Shown: positions 33,136 through 45,736, counted from the first letter of the stretch. The stretch: DNA of 64,000 nucleotides from Suillus spraguei (GCA_016800925.1 JABCPU010000037.1:235793-299792); one strand, 5' to 3'. The notes: generated by a model not told the origin, from the sequence alone. Made by a program: numbers and translations.

Positions 33136-33888
33136 TCAAATGATATATGTGATGCAAAGAGATTTGTATGTGTCTAGTTTTTGGGGATTGTTAGAGTTGG
33201 AACCAGATGCCTGGTGCGACTCCTGATACACCTCAACAATTGTGCCAAAACTCTCATTTCCTTCAAGCACATCCCGTAATTCTTTCAATTGCCGGTTGAG
33301 TATCTCAGAAATCTCCTCTGTGTATGTTGGAAGACGCTTGGCGCACTTCTTGAGCAAGCGTGCAAGACGAATGTGTCTGGGAAGGTGGAGGATTCCCAAT
33401 GGCAAGGTGAGCTGAACAGGTTGGCGAGGGTATGGGTCATCTGGGTCAATGTCTAGCGGAGTAACATTGACAACTAGGTGTTCTTTAAAGTGCACCAACA
33501 CTTGCGAGATTTTTCCGGAATATTTCCAGCCATCGCGTGACTGATCCTCCATGCTTATAATTTTTCCTAGTGAAAGAGGAGTGCGACGGTGGCATCCGCA
33601 TGTATATAGGTATGCCCATTCATGGTCGGATACGCGGGTGTATTTGACCGGCCTTGTGTAAATGATGGGGGACCGATGGTCCAAAGCCACAAATGGTATG
33701 GCAGGAGTAGGATGTTGGCGGAAGTACATAGTTGTGAGCAAAAAAAAGGATTTTTTTTCTGGAAGATAAGTGATAGTGGGTAGCGCTATGGTTGAGCAAG
33801 AACTAAGGACACTTGAAGGCTTTTTACAGCATCCTTTATACAAATGTTGAGTAGGGTCCTTAGGGTTTGGCACTGATTGACCTGTCAA
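33136..33888 (-). CDS. Gypsy accessory frame B (250 codons)
   Basis: Uninterrupted frame between pol and the 3' LTR. It contains HEWAYLYTCGCHRRTPLSLG (a Cys-x-Cys-His group), VHFKEHLVVNVTPLDIDPDD, and a leucine-rich helical C-part (HIRLARLLKKCAKRLPTYTE, LNRQLKELRDVLEG). No signal peptide or membrane segment typical of an envelope protein is evident, apart from a modest hydrophobic stretch around residues 38-52. Not recognised. Its length and low stop density in an AT-rich context suggest selection, but this is not proof. Confidence 0.5.
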   Translation of the reverse strand: MTGQSVPNPKDPTQHLYKGCCKKPSSVLSSCSTIALPTITYLPEKKSFFLLTTMYFRQHPTPAIPFVALDHRSPIIYTRPVKYTRVSDHEWAYLYTCGCHRRTPLSLGKIISMEDQSRDGWKYSGKISQVLVHFKEHLVVNVTPLDIDPDDPYPRQPVQLTLPLGILHLPRHIRLARLLKKCAKRLPTYTEEISEILNRQLKELRDVLEGNESFGTIVEVYQESHQASGSNSNNPQKLDTYKSLCITYII

Positions 33889-34047
33889 GAAGTTTGACAG
33901 GTTTGGTAATTAACCCTTTTAGGGAGGTAATTGAAATGTAACGTCCCTTATTAATTCCACTAGGGTATTTTAACTTTTTAAGGTATACTTCATAATATCT
34001 TCTGCCGAAATTAAGATTCAGTTATCTTTTTAAGTTTGGGAGCCTTT

Positions 34048-34635
34048 TTATTCAATTATTTGATCCTCCGCATGCAGCAACCAACGGAATAAAATGTAAC
34101 ATGTAGTACAGTGCCTCCTTACAAGCCGTTTGTATCCTAAGTCCCATAGTGTGATTATAGTCAGTAAGTAATCTGAAAACAAATGTAAATGAGAACAACG
34201 TATATGGTGTATGAATAAAGCTAGACAAGCAGCTTGGGTTTCTTGCAACAAGCGTTCTTCTGCCGAAATGTGATCCATCGGTAAAACCTTTCTCAAGATA
34301 ACAAATTTTCTAGTCTAGTGGGAATGTTACCCAGGATTGTATCTCCGCTTTTTCGATCTCTTTGAGACGTGCTTCTATGTTCTGGGCCTGTCGCTCTAAG
34401 GTAGCGCAGACCGAGCCAAGTCCAATTAGGCTGGTTAGGGAGTGTATTCTGTTCTTCTGTATTCAGAGGATCTGTTAGGTATGCCATTTCCAGGTTCCAA
34501 GAGAATGTTCTGGTCAATTCCTGGAGTATGTTTGTCTAGTACATGTCCTACCCAGTTGGCAGTAATGTGGAGTAGGTTATTACGAGCTTTGCCGTCGCCG
34601 AATCTTAAACTGTTGTGGGGAATCACTAGTTTCAC
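34048..34635 (-). pseudogene. Gypsy accessory frame A, fragmented
   Basis: Three overlapping minus-strand frames follow the pol stop: 34635-34435 (KLVIPHNSLRFGDGKARNNL), 34517-34293 (TFSWNLEMAYLTDPLNTEEQ) and 34296-34048 (HISAEERLLQETQAACLALF). They read as one protein cut by one-base shifts. No family recognised. Confidence 0.35.
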
Positions 34636-37600
34636 TATTCAGGGTCTCCATAGGGATCTGATACAAGGTTTTCTTCTTCAGCTTCTTCAATTCCCTGGGA
34701 AAGTGCTTGAAATTGCTGGGAGTTTCTGGTTATATAGGGCAGGAGTCTGAAGGCCGCTATTCCGCGTCGGGATATTGTACCATCCATTTCACTCAATACA
34801 TATGACCCTCCCTGAGTTCTCCGCTCCACTATATATGGGCCAAGATAGCGGGGCTTGGTCTTTCGATTTAGTTCTTTCTCTATTCGGGTATTTCGTACTA
34901 GAACTAAATCACCTGAATGGTATACTTCTTGCCTTAATCGTTTAGCATATCTTTTCTCAAATTGTTCTTTGGATTTACACCGAGCCATTTTCAATGCTTC
35001 TGCTGCTTGCTCCAAATCTTCAGGGCGTCTTTCCAGCTGGCGTATTCGTAGTGCTAACAGATCTGCTGAGGTCATTTCACTCATGAAACCATCTACCATG
35101 AATGTTGCTTCTGCCAAGTCAAATGGCAATACGGGATGTACTCCATGAATTAGGAAGAATGCTGAGAATCCTGTTACCCGACTAGTGGTAACTCGGTCTG
35201 CAAATAAGGTTTGAGGGATCTTCTGAGGCCATTGCGTAAGATTATCACCACATGATTTGACTAGTGCTTCTCGCAATGTGAAATGTCCTCTTTCAACTAC
35301 TCCATTAGCCTGGGAATTATAGGGCGAGATTGTGACATGTGGGATGTTTACTTTGTCCATAAGTGCCGAAAATGCACCTTGTACTTCTGGCCCATTATCA
35401 GTGGTTACCTGCCCTATGGCTCCATATCTGCAATAAGATCTTCCCAAAAAAAACTTGCTGAGAGTCTTGGCAGTGGGTGCTCTTAAGGCTCGTCCTTCTA
35501 CGTAGCGGGACAGGTCATCTCTCGCTAACACAATATACTTGAATCCTTGAGCCGGGGGCATATGCATGATATCAATGTAGATTTTCACAAAGATTGTGGA
35601 GGGAGTGGAGATTGTGATAGGAATATGCATTTTAGTGGTACTCCCGGATTTGGCAGGGGTGACACGACTGTACATGATGTCATACATCTGCAACAAGTAT
35701 GGCCAGAAAAATCGGAGCCGAACTGTTTCCCATGTGGCTGCCTCACCCCTGTGTCCAAGCTCTTCATGTGCCTGATTGAGAATTGTCGCACGCTTCTCCG
35801 GATCAAATATTACCAAAAGTGGTGGTCTATCCTGCATCTTTTTATACATTCTTCCATTCTGCACAAAGAACTTGACAGCCTTCTTCAGAAATCTCTTCTT
35901 TGCTGAGATGGTTTCGAATAAGGGTGTTTCTAGAGTGGTTAGGAACTTGAACATGTCCCTTAGATTCTTTTCCTGATGTCCTGTTCCAATGAATACTGCC
36001 TGAGAAGATACCTTCCTTCCTGGTGCCAAGACCATGGTATTAAGACAAGCCTGGGATGTACTACCATATAAGGCTAATTCATCTAACCATGTATCATCTT
36101 GAGGATCAATACTTTCTCCTTCTCCTAAACCTCTTCTGGACAATGCGTCAGGTCCCTTGAATTTAGTGGCAGGTACGTGAATGAGTGTGAAATCGAAGAG
36201 CAGGATTCCTTGGATCCACCGGTTAATAGCTGCATTTGGCTGAAGATCAGGCTCATTAACATCCCTTTGATATATTTGGCATCTACTTCCACATGGAGAA
36301 CTTTCACACCAATGATGTAAAGGCGGAAATGACGGAGTGCTCGTAAAGTCCATACAGTTCTAACTTCGGTTGCGAATATCGGGATTCCACCTCATTGAAG
36401 GGTAATACCCATATCTTGCAGGTCGCTTACGTCCTTGTTCATCCTCTTGAGATAAGATAATCCCAGCTGCCATATAGCTTGAGTCCACTGATAAGGTAAC
36501 TGGGCGATCTGAGGTATAGTCAATTGATCTGAGAGCTGGTGCTGAAGCAACTAGCTTTTTTAATGTTTCAAAAGCTTCTTTCCTTCTTTCATCCCAGACA
36601 AATTCAATGTCCTTCCTCCACAACTCACTCAGGGGTCTGGCTAGTGTGGAGTATCCTGGAATCCATATGCGAACAGTGCCACATAATCCTAGAAATGCTC
36701 CTAGCTTCCTTTGGAGTTTTTAGATCAGGCCAATTAAGGATCTTGTCTACCTTTGTTTTATCAGGGATCCTCCCTTCAGGAGTACATGTTTGTCCAACAA
36801 TCAGTACTTGAGGAAGGCATAGCTGAATTTTGAGGGCTGAGAATGTGGCACCGGCCTCCTTGATACGATGCATAATTCGTTGAACATCTAGAGCATGAAG
36901 CCAAATAAATTTGCGAATGCCTGGATTCTCAGGCAGGACTTCAGGTTGACCATGCTCATCAGGAAATATGCTTGTAGGTCCTTTGATAGGGAGGTCATCT
37001 ATGAAGATGTTGGCTTTTTCAGGAATTTCTTCTTTGAGCACAAAGGTCATACAGTTCTGAAATTCAGCAGGAGAGTTGGTGAATCCAGTGGGGAGTGAAG
37101 TGATACGAAGCAGTCCCAGGGGTGTCAAGAATGCAGTAAGATCTCTGCTTTGTGGGTGCAATTTCCTGGCATCAAATCCCCAAAATAAATCGAACACAGT
37201 GTAACACTGGGCTCCTGCAAATGGCTCCACAAAATCATCAAGAATAGGAGGTAGACCTGCATCACGAATAGTGACCTTGTTGAGTGGCTGAAGGTCATGA
37301 ACTATCCTCAGCTTTCCATTCTTCTTGACTACACAGAACCATCGTGATCGGTATGCGGATTGACTTGGTTCATAAACTCCTGCCTCTATCTTTAATTTCA
37401 ATACTTCTATGACCTTGCTTCGTATTCCTGGAGGAATTGGAATGTTCTTATATTCCCATGGGATATGTGGGATGGTAGGAATAATGTATGGGGAAAAGTA
37501 TGATTCCTTCAGAGTACCCCTATCTGTATCTTCAAAAGCTAATGCATCCTGGTGTAACCACATAATGTGTCGAAATAGTTTCTCCTCTTCTGGTCGTAAG

Positions 37601-38054
37601 AATCCTGTGGAATTGATCTTGAGGGCTTCCAATCGTTCTGCAGTGAGTTTCTTGGTGGGAATCACTTCTGGAGGATTTGGAGATAGGGGTATAAGGGTGG
37701 CTAAGGGGTCAGTCGGGATTTGCCGAACTACTTGAGCTTCTTGGGGAACACTCCAGGAACAGGCCGTACCTTCTTATCTACTCGTTTATACATGGTAAGT
37801 GAGCTAGCATCACCTGGGCGGTCCAGATCATTGTCCAAATCATCGTCAGGGATCCAAAATAGCCCATCACTCTCTTGGTCTTCTAGGGTCATTGTCCATA
37901 TGGAGTCTCCAGGCTCGAAGTGTTCTGTGATACTCCCAATCCATATGGTTACCTCTTCCTCCTTATTTTGTCCTCCTGATTCACAATTTATAGGGGTATC
38001 ACTGGCTCGCACATATAATCCAGAACTCGTAGTCTCCTTTGCCATTTGCTGCAT
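34635..38054 (-). pseudogene. Gypsy pol (RT, RNase H, integrase), frame-shifted
   Basis: Starts at 38054 with a linker common in Agaricomycete Gypsy pols (DQESDGLFWIPDDDLDNDLD, RPGDASS). RT: SRWFCVVKKNGKLRIVHDLQ, FDLFWGFDARKL, catalytic box IFIDDLPIKG (about 37.0 kb). RNase H: LRSIDYTSDRPVTLSVDSSY (36.5 kb). Integrase: HEELGHRGEAATW; DDE residues in YIDIMHMP (35.57 kb), TTDNGPEVQG (35.38 kb) and NGVVERGHF (35.3 kb). A GPY/F-type end reads PRYLGPYIVERRTQGGSYVL. One-base shifts occur near 37.73 kb, 36.69 kb, 36.40 kb, 36.32 kb and 36.25 kb. A compensated pair removes the CxxC of the integrase zinc finger near 35.67 kb, where SCHPCQIR is readable in the next frame. Confidence 0.9.
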
Positions 38055-38893
38055 TCTTGTGGAGTTCAGTTCCTCGACCGGGTATAGGCTGTTGGGTTGG
38101 CAATGTATTATATAGGTCTACCCTGATTCTTTCTCACACAACTAGACTAGAGTGAATGTCGTAATACTCCCGTAATAATCTTGGGTCTTGTGGACTACTA
38201 CCGCTGATCTTAGTTTGGTTTCTGCTTAGGTATATGTATTTCACCAGTGAATTTATACTAGTTTATGTATACTACCCCTAAGGCTGGCAGGCAAGGTGGT
38301 TCGTGTTTTGCTTGACAGGTTTGTGAACTATCTAAGCTTTCGAGCTTCTTTGGCTGAAGGATAGGCTTTGTTGAATTAGATGAACATGTGGCATAGGATA
38401 ATTCATAGGGTCTAGTTGTTCAACCAATAGGTTCATAACTTATAGAGTTTTTAAGGCTTTTTAACACTCTTGTTTTGCTTAAGACTTATGTTTTGTTTCA
38501 TGTGTTAGCTGCGCGAAGCTTTTGACTAAAAAAAAGGGGGGGTGTGTTCGCGTGATTCTTGATGCTAAATCGGTCGAGATTCTTAAGGGTCCAATTGTAT
38601 ACAGCCAAAAATAGACTCATTGCACAAACTTTCGACGACAAGTAGTTATACATTTCATACACATACGTAGTAGGTACCATAGGCACAGGAACAGACAGTA
38701 GACAGCATCAGACATATGTCAGTAAGTACAAGCAGACAGGCGGATACAAACAGTCACATGGACAAGCAGGCGACAGGAACAAGCAGACCCGCTATAGTAG
38801 AATGTAACAAAAAAAGCATAAGCACACGACAATACAAATATACTAGTACATAAACACTACTGCTGTCCAAAGACTCGAGATGCTCTCCAGTAT
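38055..38893 (-). other. Gypsy spacer between gag-protease and pol
   Basis: About 840 bases without a supported frame, unusual since gag and pol are normally fused or adjacent. Contains a run of eight A then seven G near 38.53 kb. Could hold an intron or an internal start for pol. Confidence 0.5.
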
Positions 38894-41800
38894 CTATTCT
38901 AAGAAGTAAGGGCCGTTGCGTTCAAAACGAGGAGAGGAACGCTCGTACTTGGACTCTGTTACTGACAAGACATGGTTCATGCTTGTGGAAGCTTCTACGC
39001 CCGTCCCGTGAAGATCGTCGAGTAAGTAGTGCTGGAGTAAGGTGTGAACGACGTCCTCGTCAGGGAGGAAGCTTTGGAGTAAGTCGTCAATAGAGTCTGC
39101 GAGAGTGAAATGCCCAAAGAACCTAAAAAATCCTGCAGCTGTGCGCAAAAACGCGACCTCCTCGAGAGTGAAGAGTGGGTTAGCAGAGGGGCATAGCTGC
39201 ATGAAGAAAGTAGCGCGAGTGACGGTTGCTGGGATGCAGCGCACACCATCCACAATGATGAGGATCATCTGATCCTGCATGCTCTCCTGGGACTGTACTG
39301 GAGTAAGGGTGCCATGGGTGAGCTGAAGGATGGTGCGTGCGGCGGAGCGCATAGTCTTGAGTTCCTCGATGCGACGGTAGAGGCGGCTCCTGCCTCGTGG
39401 GACGTGTGCCTCGTAAGTCGAGGTGTCGTAGTGATAGATGCAGCTAGGGCGGGTAGTGTAAAACGCCGCGTGCTCAAGCCCGAGCTCGCGGACGGCATGA
39501 GACGCCATGATACCGGTTAGGAATTTGCAGAGGGAGGTAAGACGCTGGGAGGAGATAGGGTCGTAGTGGCCGTGGAAGGGGAGACGCTGGTAGGTCTGGT
39601 CGCTGTAAGAGAGGCCGAATGGGACAGGCGCGAGTCGGTCGAAGATGTCGTTGTCTGGGTCGGGCTCCTCAAGCGCCTCAGCATCTTGAGTAAAGGTAAG
39701 GGAAGAGACGAGCTGGGGAATATATTTACGCGACCACGGGTCAGAGATATCCTCTGCAAGCTTCTTGATGTGCGTGAGGGTGGCACGAGGAGCAAGCTTG
39801 GTGGATATGGGCTGCGCAGAGGGCAGGAAGACGGCGTCCTCCTCTTCGTCGGCACAGGACGAGGAAGAGTTACTGCAGTCAAGGAACAAGTCGTCGTCCG
39901 AGAGTTCCTCCTCTGGGACCGTTGAGCTCGACTTCGTGTGCCCAAACGCAGCGGCGCTTTTATTGAGGGCAACGAGCCATGTCTTGACAACAAGGGCTTG
40001 GTGGAAGAGCGTGGCTTCAGAGGCGACCTTCGCCTCTGAAGCCTTGGGCGTCTGGGTCAGGGTGTTAGAGGGAAGAGATGGAGAGGGCCTGGTGATGCAT
40101 ACCCTGGGCGGCGTAGGTAGAGACACTGTAGTAGATACCTCCTTCCTCTTCATACTCTCTTCTACACCCATACTCTCTTTTACTTCTCTCTCCAGGGACC
40201 GGCGGGATGCTGTCTCGTCCTTGAAGTCCTTAAGGTCGTCGGGGGTAAGAGGCAATATCTTGGGCGCAAGGGCACTTGATGGATCTGCGGCCGGAAATGA
40301 AGCGCCGTTCCCGAGGGTGTTTGCTCCCGGGAACTCTAAGATGTCGGCAGGCGCCATGTGGGCGAGGTCGTTGAAGTCGATAGTGGGTAGGAGGGTAGAG
40401 CCAAGGCCCATAGAGCGCTTGACTGCTGCGTCGTAGGCTTTGAAGAACAGGCCAGGCGTGAGTCGCTTGGCGAAGGCAAGGGGAGTAGGTGATCGAATTT
40501 GTCTTGCGTCGATCGGAAGCTCGAAGGCAGGTATAAGTACGTTGCCGCTTTGAGATATTACATCTTGAGCGGCGAAATTTGCATGTACTACTATATTTGG
40601 AACGTAATCTACGATGTGCCTGGCTTCATTCCTAATTTTAGAAAACTGCGAGGCGTTCAATGCTAAGTAATCAGCCTCGTGATTTCCATTAATGGAATGT
40701 GTAAACTGCACGTTGGCCGTGTGCCGAAAGGAGTGATGCCCGGGGTGGACCATCGGTTGCTTAGCGTTAGATCCGGCGTACTCGATCATAGCCGGATTGG
40801 GCTGGAAGAGTGTAATAGAACGGATGGGAGACATGATGGGCCGAGTTCTGGTAGGTCCCTTGAATATTGTAGTTTCTTTTATAGCTCTTGTAACTACACT
40901 TTCCTTTAACATTTTTATTAACTGTAAGGCCTCTATTGCTTCAATGCTACCTATAGTTCTGCGTGATATGTCTACCAATTTCCTCTGTGGGTTGTACTTG
41001 CGCAGCTGAGATTCTCCGTCAGTATCTGATGCTTCTATTACCCCCGTAATGAGGTAAGTACTATTTTTAGAATTCATTTGGTGTGCTGCGCTGTTGCCGG
41101 CGATACCCGCACATGTAATACTCCAGCCTTTCGCACCGTTGTCCCGCTTCTTTCCGTATTTGGAAGGAACCACTAACACTTCGGATATATCGTCGTTAGT
41201 AGGACTATTTCCGAATTCGAGCCATGTGCCTGTAGGGCGCTCGTGTATAGATACTGTATTGTGAGTTTGCCAAGGCCTTCCCAATAAAATATCAAATGGG
41301 ACCAAGTCCCCTACATATATGTCGGCTACTGTAAGTACTGAGCCTATTTTTACGGGTACCTGAGAAACCAGACCCTTAAGATGTCCTGTACCGCCATTTG
41401 CATCATGTAGTACTAAAGTTTTACTCCTATTGATCGGGAGCTTAATGAATTTCTCATACATGTGCTCTGATACTATATTTAGCTGACTGCCGGTATCAAT
41501 TACCGCTTTAAGACTGTTCCCGTGAATTTTGATTGGTAATTCTATTAACGCACCTTTTGATGGTGATTCGGAACTTCCCATCACGTTAAATCCTTCCGCT
41601 GTATTCTCACTCCCTTCGTTCGGGTCAAATACTAGGTGAGTTTCCTTTCTTGTCATTGTTTTGGGTCTGATCGACTCGGCCAACAGCCCCGACAACTCCT
41701 TAGATACGCCCAAGATCTCTCCCGCAGTAAGTTCTACAGGTACGTTTAGTATTCGGCTTAGTACTAATTTAGCATTGATTCCATCAGCTAATTCTGATCT

Positions 41801-44008
41801 TCGGATACCCGATCGAGTATCGATCGTTTGATCCACCTGCTTCTGAGGCATTTCCCTCCCCTTCGGTATGTCCTTTTGATTCTTCTTGTCCTGCCTTCGT
41901 CCCTGCTCCCTGACCTTTACTTTTTCCACAGGTTCGTCTTCCATGACGACGACATCGTCCTGTCCATCATACCGCGCCTGCTCATCAGCAGGTTGTATGG
42001 TTGATGCATTGTCTCGCGCCTTTCCCTTTTTCGGTTCGTCCCTTCTTTCTTTTCCTTCTCGCATCTTACCTTCTTGTTCTGGAGCTCTCATTGCTCCTAG
42101 AGGTATGTTCCATTGTTCTTCCCTGGGGTTTCCCTGGGGTATACTTACTGATTCAGACTTTTTCTTAGGTTCTACTACTTTAACTTCTCGTGCCTCGGGC
42201 ACTGGTGCTTTCGACTGCGCCGGCTTCTCGACCGTCAGACCCTCTACTGGTTTTGCAGGGTGCTGTCTGCCCACAGGTCCGTACATCCTATCTCCTCTTA
42301 ATTCGTAACGCTGACGCTGTTCTTTCTTTAGTTCTTCTCTCACGTCTCGCCCTTTCGAAGGGTAGACTCCATCAAACACTTCGTTTCTCCTTCGCGTTCC
42401 TTCCTTCGGAGTCCTATAGACTGGGTAAGTCTTTACTTCTTCTTCACTTTCTTCATTACTCATGTATCCTAATGCCCAACAGTTTTCACGCTCTTCCTCC
42501 TCTTCACTCGCATTCTCTACCTCCGCCCATGTAATAAAGTGAGTGGATGCTGATTCCTTCCAGTTTTCGTATGCTGTCGCTAATGATTCTGTCCCCCATC
42601 GCCTTAGGGGTGCTCCGTTTGGCAACATGATCCTTCCATTATCCGACTTCCTCAAGGCTCCTTCTGTAAGTAGTTTCCCTATCACTGGACATCCTACTAA
42701 CCCATGCCCTATCTCTCCACAGCCAAAGCATGCAGATGAGTTAGTGGGGTAGTTAGTAGAGTAGCTAGTATTAGGATTAGTATTTCGGTTGTTAGCACTT
42801 TGGTACCTATTATTAGCACTACTCCCAATGTTATTCACTCCAAAACCATTGTTCCTTGGTGTGAATCTGGCACTAGGGAATCTAGAATCTCGTATTCCCA
42901 TTTCTTGTTCTCTCTTCTTTCTTTCTAATGGGCTTTCAATGATATCCTTTACTGCTGGATCAAGAGTGATTGCTTTGTAGTACAGGGTGCTATAATTAGC
43001 ATCACCTATCCTCATCCTTCCAAGTTGCTGAATTAGATTCTCAACTTCCTCATGGGAAGTTGACTTGGCACGTTGCCTTTGCACTGCTTTGCGAGTTTTG
43101 ACAATAGGAGTTTCATCTTCCTCAGAGCTGGAATCTTCAAAGCGAGTCTTACGGACGATGGGCTTGCTCACAGATGAGTGCTTTTTGTGCTTTGCTCTCT
43201 TTGAAGATTTCGCTTTCTTCCAGTGCTCCTCCTCTGAGTCTGTACTTGATTCTGATTCTGAGTCAGTGTCACTATTTGAATTTTCACTATCTGAATCTTC
43301 AGTATCTGAGTATACCAAATCAGTATCGAAGCGATCTCGTTGCAAAATTTTCTCTGCAGCCTGTGACACTTCTTCAAAAGGGAAAGGAGTGGTCATATCC
43401 CTCAAGGGTGTAGGTGCCATTAATCGTGTTTCAATTTTGGCACGTAATGCCTTGGGAATCCCTTTCCAAAAATAGGTGGCATGGTCATTGCTCGAAATCT
43501 TATTTTTAGCAAGCAGCCACCCTCCTATGGCAACAAATTCTCGTGTATACTTCTTCCACTCTGACAATGTTCGTATAGAGGCAGTGCGGTGTTTGTTGAC
43601 AAAGCTAACCAGGCTGCGAACTTTGTACCTCTTGGCATCTTTGTCTGCATCAAAGAAGCTGAGAAAGTCTGCCTTCAATCCAGCCCAATCATTGTTTCTA
43701 TAGTGTGGCAATATTTCTATGAGTCGAGTGATACGTGATGAACAATACAGGGTAACATTCTCGCATTTTTCCCGATCGGTGGCTATCTGGTACTGGGTAC
43801 ATAATGTCTCATAGTGATGAAGAAATCTCTTGACTTGGTTATACTTACCCTTGAACTTCTCAGGGGCATGCTTCCCTCCTGGCAAAGGTAAGATAAGAGG
43901 TATTTGGTAAGGTTGCACTACTTGCACAGGAGCAACTGGAGGATTTGCAGGAGCGGCTTGTTGAATTTGAGCAGCTACAGCTGCACCTGGGTTTGCTGTT
44001 GGATTCAT
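38894..44008 (-). CDS. Gypsy gag-protease polyprotein with long C-terminal extension (1704 codons)
   Basis: A single open frame from ATG 44008. N-terminal about 50-230 is a retrotransposon gag (capsid-like) domain ([40 protein letters not shown]). An acidic-Ser tract follows, then a zinc knuckle [14 protein letters not shown] (about residue 427). A charged Lys/Glu linker precedes the retropepsin motif [17 protein letters not shown] (about residue 840) and ILLGRPW. The last about 700 residues lie beyond the protease and match no Gypsy domain I know; the part from about 1180 onward (40.46-38.89 kb) is clearly more GC-rich than gag and pol. Conserved-looking blocks there are [40 protein letters not shown] and [20 protein letters not shown]. 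Gag and protease roles are firm; the extension is unknown. Confidence 0.88.
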   Translation of the reverse strand: MNPTANPGAAVAAQIQQAAPANPPVAPVQVVQPYQIPLILPLPGGKHAPEKFKGKYNQVKRFLHHYETLCTQYQIATDREKCENVTLYCSSRITRLIEILPHYRNNDWAGLKADFLSFFDADKDAKRYKVRSLVSFVNKHRTASIRTLSEWKKYTREFVAIGGWLLAKNKISSNDHATYFWKGIPKALRAKIETRLMAPTPLRDMTTPFPFEEVSQAAEKILQRDRFDTDLVYSDTEDSDSENSNSDTDSESESSTDSEEEHWKKAKSSKRAKHKKHSSVSKPIVRKTRFEDSSSEEDETPIVKTRKAVQRQRAKSTSHEEVENLIQQLGRMRIGDANYSTLYYKAITLDPAVKDIIESPLERKKREQEMGIRDSRFPSARFTPRNNGFGVNNIGSSANNRYQSANNRNTNPNTSYSTNYPTNSSACFGCGEIGHGLVGCPVIGKLLTEGALRKSDNGRIMLPNGAPLRRWGTESLATAYENWKESASTHFITWAEVENASEEEEERENCWALGYMSNEESEEEVKTYPVYRTPKEGTRRRNEVFDGVYPSKGRDVREELKKEQRQRYELRGDRMYGPVGRQHPAKPVEGLTVEKPAQSKAPVPEAREVKVVEPKKKSESVSIPQGNPREEQWNIPLGAMRAPEQEGKMREGKERRDEPKKGKARDNASTIQPADEQARYDGQDDVVVMEDEPVEKVKVREQGRRQDKKNQKDIPKGREMPQKQVDQTIDTRSGIRRSELADGINAKLVLSRILNVPVELTAGEILGVSKELSGLLAESIRPKTMTRKETHLVFDPNEGSENTAEGFNVMGSSESPSKGALIELPIKIHGNSLKAVIDTGSQLNIVSEHMYEKFIKLPINRSKTLVLHDANGGTGHLKGLVSQVPVKIGSVLTVADIYVGDLVPFDILLGRPWQTHNTVSIHERPTGTWLEFGNSPTNDDISEVLVVPSKYGKKRDNGAKGWSITCAGIAGNSAAHQMNSKNSTYLITGVIEASDTDGESQLRKYNPQRKLVDISRRTIGSIEAIEALQLIKMLKESVVTRAIKETTIFKGPTRTRPIMSPIRSITLFQPNPAMIEYAGSNAKQPMVHPGHHSFRHTANVQFTHSINGNHEADYLALNASQFSKIRNEARHIVDYVPNIVVHANFAAQDVISQSGNVLIPAFELPIDARQIRSPTPLAFAKRLTPGLFFKAYDAAVKRSMGLGSTLLPTIDFNDLAHMAPADILEFPGANTLGNGASFPAADPSSALAPKILPLTPDDLKDFKDETASRRSLEREVKESMGVEESMKRKEVSTTVSLPTPPRVCITRPSPSLPSNTLTQTPKASEAKVASEATLFHQALVVKTWLVALNKSAAAFGHTKSSSTVPEEELSDDDLFLDCSNSSSSCADEEEDAVFLPSAQPISTKLAPRATLTHIKKLAEDISDPWSRKYIPQLVSSLTFTQDAEALEEPDPDNDIFDRLAPVPFGLSYSDQTYQRLPFHGHYDPISSQRLTSLCKFLTGIMASHAVRELGLEHAAFYTTRPSCIYHYDTSTYEAHVPRGRSRLYRRIEELKTMRSAARTILQLTHGTLTPVQSQESMQDQMILIIVDGVRCIPATVTRATFFMQLCPSANPLFTLEEVAFLRTAAGFFRFFGHFTLADSIDDLLQSFLPDEDVVHTLLQHYLLDDLHGTGVEASTSMNHVLSVTESKYERSSPRFERNGPYFLE

Positions 44009-44110
44009 GATGACAATAGATAGGGGCTATGATTTAGTGAAAGTGTGTGGGTCAACAACAATAAGACTGGTCTGAATGTGCTTGAGGAGCGTAAAAAAAA
44101 TAAACCACCC

Positions 44111-44127
44111 CCTCGCGGTGGGCTCCA
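44111..44127 (-). other. Gypsy primer-binding site candidate
   Basis: On the minus strand TGGAGCCCACCGCGAGG starts four bases after the 5' LTR end; TGG pairs with a tRNA CCA end. The tRNA species is not assigned. Confidence 0.6.
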
Positions 44128-44131
44128 ATAA

Positions 44132-45736
44132 TGTCTTCTTAGATAGATGATCTATAGATAAAGACCTATAAAACCAAATATCTCCACGGTCAGTGATTCA
44201 GACAAATACCAATGACTGATAACGTGGTTGTACGTGGGTGGCTGTTTAATGTTCCCCAGGCTACGGTCAGCAAATGAGTCACTTCTGTGAGATCAGCAAA
44301 CTCTTGGACAATGACAAAGATTCTCGAAACAACTAAACTTCAAAGAAAAACACAGAAGTCAAACAAACTAAGAAACAAAAGTAACTGGCCGAATTACTCT
44401 CTCCAATGGAATGCAGGTGTTTTGCAACAATTGTGCTACTGCAATTTGTGGGAAGTTACAACAATCACCTTCTCAAACAAGCAGGTAGGATCCCTGGTCA
44501 AGACTAGTCACTACTTCAGAGATCTTCTAGCTTACTATTGAACCTGCTGCCAAAGAACTCACTATGAGTATTAAGCAGATAACAGGAATGGACGTCCTTG
44601 GATTTCAATACCAAGTCCCCTTTCAATAACTAGAGTCTATCAGTCAGTGAAGACCTTAACTCAGTATCGCTACTCAGATGTGCAAGATCAAGTGTCACTG
44701 TCAACCTCTAAAGTCTCTCCCACTAAGCTACTCTGGCCTTAGATGGACTAAAGAGACAACACAAATATTAGAAACACAAGGACACTTAGCACCAACAAAC
44801 TTTGAAAGAGAGAGAGAGACCAGTAATCAAAGAAAAAGAAGAAAAGAGAAAGATTCAAAAGAAACAGAAGCAAGGAAACAGACAGCAGAGGAAGAAAAAC
44901 AGAGAGAAAGATGATGAAAGAAACTAGAATGAATTTGTCAAAGAAAAAAGATTTGTTGTCTTGCTGGTTGTCAGACACAGTGAGCTCAGGGTCTTGCTAG
45001 TTGTTGAGCACAGTGAGCTCAAGGTAGTGCTATCTCACAGAGTAGACTTCCAATCTTACTGTTGTTGACAATGTTCTTGACAGTGTGCTGATAGTGCTGG
45101 TCACACTTCACTCTCAGTTATATTTCTGAGGGGGAGAAAAATCTCTCATTTTTATTGACAAAAAGGTGGGTCTTATATAGACAAAATGAATGGCTATGCT
45201 ACTGTTTTCCCACATTTTTGTAGGGGTGCTGACCTACCCTATTTATTGAATATTGTCATAGTTGATTTGTAATATGCTCAAGGGTGTGAGAAGAAGTCAT
45301 GTGGGATATCAATGGCTATGCATAAATTTGAGATCAGGTGACTATTAGTGGCTATCCTAGGAGGAATATCAATTATGTAATATTTGAAGCATAAATCTGC
45401 ACTTTTTTGTAGATGTATAGAAATGACGCGAGTGAATCATAATGTGTTTCATGAGTTTCTCTGCAGGGTAACTCTATGTAATTATTTTGCTGGGGTCACC
45501 TGACATCTGTGGGAATATTATGAAGTAGTTTCTGTAGCCAAACATACATAAACACACCCATGAAAAAATGAATTAGAAATAATAAGCAAACTTTTACGAG
45601 CAAAAAGAAACTTTCGATTCTGTGTCATGGATTGATTTCTGAATAGAGGAACACTAAGCTATTATAGTCCTGGTACTATTTTTCAGCTGCAGTAGTGCTT
45701 AGTCAGCCATGCACCAGACCAGTTTGGTGCGTGTCA
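44132..45736 (-). repeat. Gypsy 5' LTR (R2, 1605 bp)
   Basis: Same termini as R1 and co-linear over its whole length. Serves as the upstream LTR for the minus-strand element. Confidence 0.93.

Larger units (their letters stand above)
30848..45736 (-). mobile_element. Gypsy: 14.9-kb LTR retrotransposon with 1.6-kb LTRs
   Basis: Minus-strand element: 5' LTR 45736-44132, primer site, gag-protease 44008-38894, spacer, pol 38054-34635, accessory frames, 3' LTR 32451-30848. Protease, RT, RNase H then integrase is the Gypsy order. A 4-bp duplication ACGC flanks it (30844-30847 and 45737-45740). The target is inside L3, which was already inside Copia-1. The LTRs differ at only two positions I could find, so insertion is recent. 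Confidence 0.95.

Noticed and set aside
39314..40436. Plus-strand frames up to 223 codons opposite the gag-protease extension
   Set aside because: Antisense of the long minus-strand frame in GC-rich sequence; no family features.
41886..43475. Plus-strand frames (up to 140 codons) opposite the gag linker
   Set aside because: Low-complexity Ser/Cys/Phe-rich shadows of the Lys/Glu-rich linker.
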